NCBI GenBank assembly: GCA_934371475.1
Contig: CAKRNX010000131.1
Span: 1-6,311 of the forward strand
Direction of reading: 5' to 3'
Source: an uncultured Lachnospiraceae bacterium
Lineage (GTDB): Bacteria > Bacillota > Clostridia > Lachnospirales > Lachnospiraceae
Length of the DNA stretch: 6,311 bases
Shown: in pieces, positions 1 through 5,650 of the stretch
Numbering within the stretch: the stretch's first letter is position 1
Layout: the number at the start of each line of letters is the position of its first letter
Made by a program: the position numbers and the translations under genes
Notes under the pieces: model-generated
The model's database searches: none
Seen by the model: the letters and a program-made list of their open reading frames with translations, nothing else
Told to the model about the DNA's origin: nothing

Positions 1-46
1 GATCTGCAGGCTGCATATTCAGAACATGCTCTCTCGGCTCTATTTT

Positions 47-1888
47 TTACTCTACGGTCACGCTCTTTGCCAGATTACGGGGCTTATCCACATCCAGACC
101 TTTTGCCACACTGACATAATATCCCATCAGCTGCAATGGAATAACCGCCAGACTGGTAGCAAAATGCGGATCTGTCTTCGGTACATACACGGTAAAGTCC
201 ACGGTATCCTCAATGCTGTAATTACCGTACGTCGTCAGCCCCATCAGATAGCCACCCCGGCTTTTTACTTCTACCATGTTGCTCCTGGTTTTCTCGTAAA
301 GATCCCCCTGTGTCATCACGCCAACCACAAGCGTTCCCTCTTCGATCAGGCTGATCGTACCGTGTTTAAGTTCTCCTGCCGCATAAGCTTCAGAATGTAC
401 ATAGCTGATCTCTTTCATCTTCAGGCTGCCTTCCATGCTGATGGCATAATCCAGCCCACGCCCGATAAAAAACATATCTTTCGCATTGGCAAATTTACTT
501 GCAAACCACTGAATGCGCTCTTTATCTCCCAGAACTCTTTCAATTTTTTCAGGCAGACGCTGCATTTCCCGGAGCAGGTCAACGCAAACCTCTTCTGTCA
601 GACAACCTCTGGCTTTCGCCGCAGCAATTGCAAAGAGATAGCAGTTAATCAGCTGTGTACTGTAAGCCTTTGTTGTCGCTACCGCGATCTCCGGACCTGC
701 ATATGTGTACATCACATAATCTGCTTCTCTGGCAATGCTGGATCCAAGCACATTGATAATCCCCAGTGTAGGAATACCGCGCTCTTTAGTCAGCCTCAGC
801 GCTGCCAGGCTGTCAGCCGTCTCTCCCGACTGAGAGATAATAATCACAACTGACTCCTTTTCCAGTTTGGGATTGCGGTATCTGAACTCAGATGCCAGAT
901 CAATCTCCACCGGCAGATCCGTCAGATCCTCAATTACATATTTTGCCGCCATTCCTACATGGTATGCAGAACCACAGGCTATAAGATAGACCCTTTTCAG
1001 TCCCCGGAAAAACTCATCGCCGATCCCCACTTCACTCAGGTTGATCCCATCTTCCTTCACATAGGCATTTACCGTATCACGCACCGCTTTAGGCTGTTCA
1101 TGGATCTCCTTCATCATGAAATGCTCATAGCCGCCTTTTTCTGCCGCCTGCGCATCCCAGTTAATCTCTACTTTCTCTTTTTCGATCTTTTCCCGGTCAA
1201 TGTTATAGAATGTAATCTCATCACGTGTCAGCTCTGCCATCTCCATATTGCCAATGTAATAAACACTCCGTGTATATGCCAGAATTGCCGGCACATCAGA
1301 GGCAATAAACGTACCCTTATCGTTCTGACCGAGGATCAGCGGACTGTCTTTTCTTGCCGCATAGATCACACCCGGACGATCCTGGAACATAATTCCGAGC
1401 GCATAGGAACCGCGCACTCTCAGCATTACGCTGGCAATGCTATCCAGAGGATTGTGATGTGTTTTTTCATAGTAATAATCAATCAGCTTTGTCACAACCT
1501 CGGTATCTGTCTCTGAATAAAACGTATATCCGTTTCTCAGAAGTTTTTCTTTTAATTCCTGGTAATTTTCAATAATGCCATTATGTATGGTCACTACCAT
1601 TTTGTCATCGCTGTAATGCGGATGCGCGTTGATCTCAGAAGGTTCTCCGTGAGTGGCCCAGCGCGTATGGCCAATACCGCAGAAGCCCGGCATTGCTTTT
1701 CCGTCATCTGTCTTCTCAGCCAGGATCTGCAGCCTTCCCTTGGCCTTTACAATATCAATCTTCCCTGTCTTATCATTTAAAACAGCCATTCCGGCTGAAT
1801 CATATCCTCTGTACTCCAGTTTTGACAGTCCTGCCAACAGGATCGGGGCCGCCTGCTCTTCCCCTGTAAATCCTAAAATACCGCACAT
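47..1888 (-). CDS. glmS: Glutamine--fructose-6-phosphate aminotransferase (isomerizing), GlmS
   Basis: Cytosolic enzyme that converts fructose-6-phosphate and L-glutamine to glucosamine-6-phosphate and glutamate, the first committed step towards UDP-GlcNAc, peptidoglycan and wall polymers. The 613-residue product has the usual length and is complete. It begins MCGILGF, so Cys2 is the N-terminal nucleophile of the class II glutamine amidotransferase domain (about 1-220). That domain also shows YRGYDSAG (26-33), GHTRWATHG (73-81) and HNGIIEN (102-108). Two SIS sugar-isomerase domains follow (about 290-430 and 460-600), with SQSGETADS (352-360) in the first and GELKHG in the second. The C-terminus RNLAKSVTVE carries the lysine (K608) that forms the Schiff base with the sugar in the family. 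The start is fixed by Cys2 and by an AAAGGAGA ribosome site 8 nt upstream. It lies 116 bp downstream of the LCP gene on the same strand. No glmS ribozyme is seen in that gap. Identification is very secure. Confidence 0.98.
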   Translation of the reverse strand: MCGILGFTGEEQAAPILLAGLSKLEYRGYDSAGMAVLNDKTGKIDIVKAKGRLQILAEKTDDGKAMPGFCGIGHTRWATHGEPSEINAHPHYSDDKMVVTIHNGIIENYQELKEKLLRNGYTFYSETDTEVVTKLIDYYYEKTHHNPLDSIASVMLRVRGSYALGIMFQDRPGVIYAARKDSPLILGQNDKGTFIASDVPAILAYTRSVYYIGNMEMAELTRDEITFYNIDREKIEKEKVEINWDAQAAEKGGYEHFMMKEIHEQPKAVRDTVNAYVKEDGINLSEVGIGDEFFRGLKRVYLIACGSAYHVGMAAKYVIEDLTDLPVEIDLASEFRYRNPKLEKESVVIIISQSGETADSLAALRLTKERGIPTLGIINVLGSSIAREADYVMYTYAGPEIAVATTKAYSTQLINCYLFAIAAAKARGCLTEEVCVDLLREMQRLPEKIERVLGDKERIQWFASKFANAKDMFFIGRGLDYAISMEGSLKMKEISYVHSEAYAAGELKHGTISLIEEGTLVVGVMTQGDLYEKTRSNMVEVKSRGGYLMGLTTYGNYSIEDTVDFTVYVPKTDPHFATSLAVIPLQLMGYYVSVAKGLDVDKPRNLAKSVTVE

Positions 1889-1896
1889 ATATTGCT

Positions 1897-1904
1897 TCTC
1901 CTTT
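1897..1904 (-). promoter_or_regulatory. Ribosome binding site of glmS
   Basis: On the minus strand AAAGGAGA lies 8 nt before the ATG. It is a near-ideal Shine-Dalgarno sequence and supports the Cys2-exposing start. Confidence 0.85.
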
Positions 1905-1920
1905 TCTCGTTTTAATCCAA

Positions 1921-1992
1921 AACCCCGATAATTGAAACAGGGGGCTTACGTATTGCTTTTCGCAATTGAAGCATGGGACTTACTTGCTTCGG
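1921..1992 (-). promoter_or_regulatory. Structured repeat element in the glmS leader
   Basis: Read on the minus strand, this stretch contains two copies of a motif of the form GTAAGyCCCnTGyTTCAATT. They are about 34 bp apart (plus-strand units 1930-1962 and 1964-1992) and flank a hairpin ATTGC-GAAAA-GCAAT (1966-1952). A second possible hairpin pairs GAAGCA (1990-1985) with TGCTTC (1973-1968). At the downstream end CCCC could pair with GGGG (1926-1923) across a 13-nt loop, followed by TTTT, which would make a weak terminator or attenuator. A clearly related arrangement precedes the PHP gene at 4660-4749. The sequence similarity and hairpins are seen directly. A regulatory role is inference. 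It could equally be a dispersed intergenic repeat or the 3' end of the LCP transcript. Confidence 0.5.
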
Positions 1993-2004
1993 TTAAACCA
2001 TTTT

Positions 2005-3105
2005 TCATTGCACACCGGAATAGATTGTGCCATACAGTTTCTGAAGTGTCGCTTCCATATCCGGCACCAGTATTCCACCTTCTGTATGATACATTCCATC
2101 ATAGGGAATCATTTGATCTTCCATATCATAATCCATCATAGAAGGCAGATCTTTTATCAGTGACAGCAGCTTTATTTGCGTAATATTATGCGTTACATAG
2201 GGAAGAAATTCCTGAATAAGGCTGCTGATATCTCCCAGATCCTCAATATTTATCTCATTCATAACGGCATTCAGTACTCTTTCCTGACGGTCTGTCATCC
2301 CAGATGTACTATCACCTTCAGAATTACGGTTTCTGAAATATCCTACTGCCTGATAACCGTCCAGATGCATCCATCCGCTTCCTGTCAGCATATGTGCCTC
2401 ATAGGGTTCCTGATTTGCTTCGCACACCGCCCTAATATAGCCGTTCACCGCCGTCACTTCATCTTCTGCCACATTAATATCTATTCCGCCCACCAGATCC
2501 ACCATATGGAGCAGGGCATTAAAATCTATCATCAGATAATTGTCAACTGAGATACCGTAATTTTCTTCCAGTGTCTCCACCAGCAGTCTGGCTCCTCCAT
2601 GGGCGCATGCCGCACTCAGTTTGCGCACTCCGATACCCGGAATATCCGCCGCCAGATCCTTCTGGAACACTGTCATATAAATTTTCTTTTTATTGTGATT
2701 GAGCGTCAGAAGTGCCGTCACATCCGAATTGCCATACCAGCTATCATCTCTCCTGTCTACACCAATGATCAGCAGATTGTATACACCCTCCGTATTCACT
2801 GCCGTCTGCCCCTTGACGGACTGCAGCCCATTTGCAAACACCTTCTGAACCGCGACAGCAGCCTCCGAATCCAGCGTCTGTTCCGTAATATACTCGATGC
2901 CGCCCTTTTCGTTAATCTCCGTCTCCGGCTCCAGGGTCTCATAAACTTTTGCTTCTTTTTTATCAGACACATAATTGGATTTTCCATAATATTTCTGTGC
3001 AAAAGCCGCATACACTGCCGCACCTGCCGCCAGCAGCAGTCCCAGTATCACTCCCAAAACAATCAGAAATTTTCTTCCGCGCCTTCTTTTTTTCTGTTCT
3101 GACAT
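2005..3105 (-). CDS. LytR-CpsA-Psr (LCP) family protein, divergent active site
   Basis: LCP proteins are membrane-anchored phosphotransferases that move undecaprenyl-linked polymers onto peptidoglycan, acting on the outer face of the membrane. The 366-residue product has a positively charged start (KKRRRGRK), one membrane segment (about 13-36) and an extracellular LCP domain (about 108-285) beginning NLLIIGVDRRDDSWYGNSD. D128, D150, R258, R260, R273 and Q274 fit conserved LCP positions. Two do not: the usual arginine of the xPRDT motif is lysine (VFQKD, K149), and the first arginine of the GRxxRQ motif is methionine (GMTDRQ, M270). The segment from 290 to 366 after the domain has no recognised function. 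Despite the common name 'LytR transcriptional regulator', no DNA-binding domain is visible. The ATG is preceded by GGAGAGA 5 nt upstream. It lies between alaX and glmS on the same strand. Family is secure; activity and polymer substrate are uncertain. Confidence 0.88.
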   Translation of the reverse strand: MSEQKKRRRGRKFLIVLGVILGLLLAAGAAVYAAFAQKYYGKSNYVSDKKEAKVYETLEPETEINEKGGIEYITEQTLDSEAAVAVQKVFANGLQSVKGQTAVNTEGVYNLLIIGVDRRDDSWYGNSDVTALLTLNHNKKKIYMTVFQKDLAADIPGIGVRKLSAACAHGGARLLVETLEENYGISVDNYLMIDFNALLHMVDLVGGIDINVAEDEVTAVNGYIRAVCEANQEPYEAHMLTGSGWMHLDGYQAVGYFRNRNSEGDSTSGMTDRQERVLNAVMNEINIEDLGDISSLIQEFLPYVTHNITQIKLLSLIKDLPSMMDYDMEDQMIPYDGMYHTEGGILVPDMEATLQKLYGTIYSGVQ

Positions 3106-3110
3106 AATAT

Positions 3111-3117
3111 TCTCTCC
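3111..3117 (-). promoter_or_regulatory. Ribosome binding site of the LCP gene
   Basis: Minus-strand GGAGAGA ends 5 nt before the ATG at 3105. It is a good Shine-Dalgarno match and supports this start. Confidence 0.75.
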
Positions 3118-3126
3118 ATATTTTTA

Positions 3127-3302
3127 TTTCTGCGAGTAGCAAGCCAGGCAGCTATGCTTATCGTTCAAGAATAGCGGGCAAACTTGCCCATGAACGCAGT
3201 CGCCTGGCAACTGTCAGCGGGAGCTCCTAACTTCCACTGACATAAGCATCCCCCTGATCCACCGCTTGGGGCTCCGCACACTGGAAGCCAGAAAATGCTT
3301 AT
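3127..3302. ncRNA. Candidate structured RNA or intergenic fold between alaX and the LCP gene
   Basis: The gap between alaX and the LCP gene is dense with inverted repeats (plus coordinates). ATGCTTAT 3154-3161 matches ATAAGCAT 3242-3249. GCCAGGC 3143-3149 matches GCCTGGC 3202-3208. CGTTCA 3162-3167 matches TGAACG 3191-3196, enclosing GGGCAA/TTGCCC 3176-3189. TGTCAG 3212-3217 matches CTGACA 3237-3242, with an inner GGGAG/CTTCC stem at 3219-3235. CAAGC 3140-3144 matches GCTTG 3264-3268, next to TGCGAG/CTcCGCA at 3131-3136 and 3272-3278. TTTCTG 3127-3132 matches CAGAAA 3289-3294. A plausible fold is a closing stem, an internal bubble, the 8-bp stem and then two hairpins. The strand is not decided: G-U pairs slightly favour plus, while gene context favours minus as an LCP leader. 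No T-box, 6S, SRP or known riboswitch core was recognised. It could also be a dispersed palindromic repeat. Confidence 0.4.
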
Positions 3303-4477
3303 TTGAATTCAAAAAATTCTCTTATTGCTTTCTGGTCTGCTTTTACACTTCCCTGTGCAAAAAATGGTTTGCCGCCACCGCGGCCATTCAGCGCTGTGTT
3401 CATCTGCTTGATCAGCTCCCGCAGATCTCCGTCCTTTTCACCCAGCGCATATTTGTATCCTTCTTCATCACTGCCTGAAAATACAGCACACCGGCCTCCA
3501 CACGTTTCCATGACAGCTACCGCAAGCCTGCGCACACTGTCTGCGGACAGTCCTTCCTGAAACAGCAGCACCTTTCCTGTTCCCTTCAGCTGCTGCGCCT
3601 TCTCTTCAAACATGCGTGCCTCCATCTGAGCCATCTGGATACTGTCTCTCTGAGCGGACTCTTTCAGACGCATAACTGCTGCGGCAGTTTCTCCGGGCTT
3701 TGCAGACAACATCACAGAAATCTGTCTGTTCTGCTCCCACATTTCATTCATATAATTCAGTGCGCGGCGTCCACAGAGCATTTCCATCCGCACTCCTTCT
3801 CTGAATTTTTCCAGAGAAATCAGCTTGATCAGACCGATCTCGCCGGTATATCTCACATGCGTTCCGCAGCAGGCACAGGTATCCGCTCCTTCAAAAGTCA
3901 CAATCCTGACCTGTCCGTGCAGTTCCTTTTTGCTGCGGTATTCCAGTTTTTTTATCTCTTCCTCTGAGTACACCCTGATATCCGTCTTGGTATTTGCCCA
4001 GACAATCTGGTTAGCCTGACGCTCGAACTCTCTCATGTCCTCCACAGAAAACTCTCCGTCAAGATCTACCGTAATCGTATCGCTCCCCATGTGGAACCCC
4101 ACATTGTTATAGCCATACCTGGCATGGATCAGACCGCTGACGATATGTTCCCCTGAATGATTCTGCATCAGATCAAAACGGTGTATCCAGTCAATCTGCC
4201 CCTGCACAAGGGTTCCCGGTTCCACATACTGCTCTGCCAGGTGGATCACATCACCGTCCTTTTCCTGTGTATCCTTAATACGGACAATCTCAGCCTGACT
4301 GCCATCGGCCGCCAGCAGCGCCAGAGATCCATAATCTCCCGGCTGTCCGCCTCCCTCCGGATAAAATGCAGTTCTGTCAAGTATCAGCTCAAATCCATTT
4401 TTGCTTTCCCCGCATGAAATCACCTGAGCCTGAAAGCTCTGGCAATAAGCGTCTGTATCATATATTTTTTCCGTCAT
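3299..4477 (-). CDS. Alanyl-tRNA editing protein, AlaX type with DHHA1 domain
   Basis: Free-standing homologue of the alanyl-tRNA synthetase editing domain, which hydrolyses Ser- or Gly-tRNA(Ala) in the cytosol. The 392-residue product opens like the synthetase editing module, with DRTAFYPEGGGQPGD (34-48). It then carries the zinc-binding NHSGEH (H107, H111) and CCGTH (C203, H207) motifs. A helical linker (about 245-300) leads to a C-terminal DHHA1-like domain with GRGGGKPFFAQGS (366-377), the glycine-rich tRNA-binding signature. The aminoacylation catalytic core of AlaRS is absent, and the length fits the long AlaX class. All four zinc ligands are present, so it should be active. The ATG is preceded by AGGAAAG 9 nt upstream, a moderate ribosome site. 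It is first of the three minus-strand genes and is divergent from the PHP gene. Its stop codon lies inside an 8-base repeat used by the downstream inverted-repeat region. Serine versus glycine preference cannot be told from sequence. Confidence 0.93.
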   Translation of the reverse strand: MTEKIYDTDAYCQSFQAQVISCGESKNGFELILDRTAFYPEGGGQPGDYGSLALLAADGSQAEIVRIKDTQEKDGDVIHLAEQYVEPGTLVQGQIDWIHRFDLMQNHSGEHIVSGLIHARYGYNNVGFHMGSDTITVDLDGEFSVEDMREFERQANQIVWANTKTDIRVYSEEEIKKLEYRSKKELHGQVRIVTFEGADTCACCGTHVRYTGEIGLIKLISLEKFREGVRMEMLCGRRALNYMNEMWEQNRQISVMLSAKPGETAAAVMRLKESAQRDSIQMAQMEARMFEEKAQQLKGTGKVLLFQEGLSADSVRRLAVAVMETCGGRCAVFSGSDEEGYKYALGEKDGDLRELIKQMNTALNGRGGGKPFFAQGSVKADQKAIREFFEFK

Positions 4478-4486
4478 CTTCTGTCA

Positions 4487-4493
4487 CTTTCCT
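4487..4493 (-). promoter_or_regulatory. Ribosome binding site of the AlaX-type gene
   Basis: Minus-strand AGGAAAG lies 9 nt before the ATG at 4477. It is a partial Shine-Dalgarno match and the only purine-rich candidate at a workable distance. Confidence 0.55.
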
Positions 4494-4579
4494 GTTCTGC
4501 TCCTGTTTTTCTGCAAACTTCTTCTTAAACATAATACCCTTTTTTCACCTGTTTCGCAAGTTCTATTCTAAATGCACGC

Positions 4580-4608
4580 TTGAATTTACTTTTCCTTTCC
4601 ATTATACT
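4580..4608 (+). promoter_or_regulatory. Predicted sigma-A type promoter for the PHP-HAD genes
   Basis: TTGAAT at 4580-4585 and TATACT at 4603-4608 are separated by exactly 17 nt. Transcription would start near 4615 and give the PHP gene a leader of about 170 nt that contains the structured element at 4660-4749. Confidence 0.6.
4601..4606 (-). promoter_or_regulatory. Possible -10 box for the minus-strand genes
   Basis: The minus strand reads a perfect TATAAT here. No good -35 sits 16-18 nt upstream; a TTGTCA (4625-4620) is present but only 13 nt away. If used, it would give alaX a leader of roughly 115 nt. The hexamer overlaps the plus-strand -10, so the two promoters would compete. Confidence 0.35.
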
Positions 4609-4629
4609 ATTAAAGATCATGACAACCTT

Positions 4630-4647
4630 CTCTGCAAATCAGCAGAG
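4630..4647 (+). other. Short hairpin early in the PHP-gene leader
   Basis: CTCTGC (4630-4635) and GCAGAG (4642-4647) form a perfect 6-bp stem with a 6-nt loop, just after the predicted transcription start. It is not followed by a T-run, so it is not a terminator. Its role is unknown; a 5' stabilising hairpin is possible. Confidence 0.35.
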
Positions 4648-4659
4648 TATTTAACCACA

Positions 4660-4724
4660 CCAAGTAGGCTCCCTGTTATCAATTGCAAAAGCAATCAAAT
4701 CCCCATGTGGACATGACTACTTGG
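4660..4724 (+). promoter_or_regulatory. Candidate structured leader element upstream of the PHP gene
   Basis: CCAAGTAG (4660-4667) pairs perfectly with CTACTTGG (4717-4724). They enclose two hairpins, ATTGC-AAAA-GCAAT (4682-4695) and CATG-TGGA-CATG (4704-4715), so the RNA could form a compact three-way junction of 65 nt. A CGGGG at 4745-4749 could alternatively pair with CCCC (4701-4704) or with CCCG (4732-4735). The core resembles the glmS leader at 1921-1992 in the same sense orientation. It lies between the predicted promoter and the ribosome site of the PHP gene, as a cis-regulatory RNA would. The pairing is seen directly. Regulatory function is inference, and a dispersed repeat is the main alternative. 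It does not fit the purine riboswitch consensus, the other small three-way junction that I considered. Confidence 0.5.
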
Positions 4725-4770
4725 CTTATTTCCCGCGTAAATACCGGGGCATTCTTGAATTTAATACGAC

Positions 4771-4775
4771 AAGGA
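4771..4775 (+). promoter_or_regulatory. Ribosome binding site of the PHP gene
   Basis: AAGGA lies 10 nt before the ATG at 4786. It is short but correctly placed. Confidence 0.55.
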
Positions 4776-4785
4776 CCATAGACTT

Positions 4786-5634
4786 ATGAAATTAGCTGAT
4801 TTCCATACTCACTCTTCCTGTTCGGACGGCACACTGACGCCGGAACTTCTGATCGAACTGGCCGGCCGCCAGGGGCTGAGTGCGATTGCACTCACCGACC
4901 ACGACACTCTCTCCGGCATATCCCAGGCCATGGCAGCAGCAGCCCGCTGTCAGATTGAACTGGTTCCCGGCATCGAATTTTCCACCGTCTACGGTAAGCA
5001 GGATATCCATATCGTGGGACTGGATGTGGATCCCAACAATACCTCTCTGCGCGATGAAATTACCCGTCTCCAGCAGGAACGCCGGGAACGCAATCTGAAA
5101 ATCATTCGCCGGATGGCCGATGATGGCATTCTGATCTCCGAGACCTCCATGATGGAGGAGTTTGGCGACACCATCTGGACAAGAGCGCATTTCGCCAGAT
5201 ATCTGGCAGCACACGGTTATGTTCCCACTATGGCAGACGCTTTCCGAACTCACATCGGTGAGCACTGCAAATATTATGTTCCCCGCGAGCGGATCTCTCC
5301 ATTCGAGACGGTACAAATCATCCGCAGCACCGGCGGCATCCCCATACTGGCTCATCCCTTCCAGTACCATCTGCCGGAACCGGAACTAACACATCTGCTC
5401 CGTGAACTGAAACAATCAGGACTGATCGGTGTAGAAGCCCTTTATTCTACTCACACCCCGGAACAGGAAAATCTGATCCGCAAGCTGGCACGCCATCTTG
5501 ATCTCTGCATCAGCGGAGGCTCTGATTTTCACGGAGATAACAAACCTGACATCCAGCTGGGATGCGGCAGGGGGAATTTGAAAATCCCCTATGAGCTGCT
5601 AACTCAGATGCGGACATATAAAAACACTCATTGA
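4786..5634 (+). CDS. PHP-domain phosphoesterase, RNase AM / TrpH-like
   Basis: Likely cytosolic metal-dependent phosphoesterase. Characterised relatives (E. coli RNase AM, formerly YciV/TrpH, and the Chromobacterium enzyme) remove the 3'-phosphate of nucleoside 3',5'-bisphosphates or trim short RNA 5' ends. The 282-residue product is a complete single PHP domain of the family's usual length. Metal-site motifs appear in order: DFHTHSSCSDG (H7, H9, D14), ALTDHD (D38, H39, D40), PGIEFS (E64), DIHIVGLD (H75), RAHFAR (H135), LAHP (H190) and SDFHG (D247, H249). All expected ligands are present, so it should be active. The ATG follows AAGGA by 10 nt and opens directly into the first strand of the fold. 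It is first of two plus-strand genes, with the HAD gene starting 16 bp after its stop. Expression probably comes from the promoter at 4580-4608 through a structured leader. Family is secure; the exact substrate is inferred from relatives. Confidence 0.9.
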   Translation: MKLADFHTHSSCSDGTLTPELLIELAGRQGLSAIALTDHDTLSGISQAMAAAARCQIELVPGIEFSTVYGKQDIHIVGLDVDPNNTSLRDEITRLQQERRERNLKIIRRMADDGILISETSMMEEFGDTIWTRAHFARYLAAHGYVPTMADAFRTHIGEHCKYYVPRERISPFETVQIIRSTGGIPILAHPFQYHLPEPELTHLLRELKQSGLIGVEALYSTHTPEQENLIRKLARHLDLCISGGSDFHGDNKPDIQLGCGRGNLKIPYELLTQMRTYKNTH

Positions 5635-5638
5635 TCAC

Positions 5639-5646
5639 AAAGGAGG
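5639..5646 (+). promoter_or_regulatory. Ribosome binding site of the HAD gene
   Basis: AAAGGAGG is a full match to the anti-Shine-Dalgarno sequence, 4 nt before the ATG at 5651. This fixes the start upstream of the HAD motif and shows that the N-terminal extension is really translated. Confidence 0.85.
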
Positions 5647-5650
5647 ATTT

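Noticed and set aside
1..46. Terminator or gene downstream of glmS
   Set aside because: The 46 bases hold no stable stem with a T-run and no coding signal. The region is too short to judge.
26..853. Long plus-strand open frame of 275 codons
   Set aside because: It is antisense to glmS, and its translation has no domain-like pattern and is rich in Cys, His and Phe. It has no ribosome site and is a shadow of the glmS codon pattern.
1930..1992. Two repeats containing ATTGAAAC-like sequence, similar to the end of some CRISPR repeats
   Set aside because: There are only two imperfect units with a period of about 34 bp, no spacer of normal length and no cas genes nearby. It fits a tandem duplication around a hairpin.
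3305..3319. GAATT/AATTC inverted repeat with A/T run as a terminator
   Set aside because: It lies in the last codons of alaX (the EFFEF coding stretch), its stem is only 5 bp of A/T-rich sequence, and no T-run follows it on the minus strand.
4478..4660. T-box leader for the alanine-related editing gene
   Set aside because: On the minus strand I see no AGGGTGG-type T-box core and no terminator/antiterminator pair in the roughly 115-nt leader.
4660..4724. Purine riboswitch, suggested by the small three-way junction
   Set aside because: The conserved junction bases and the 7-nt kissing loops of that class are absent, and the arms are only 4-5 bp.
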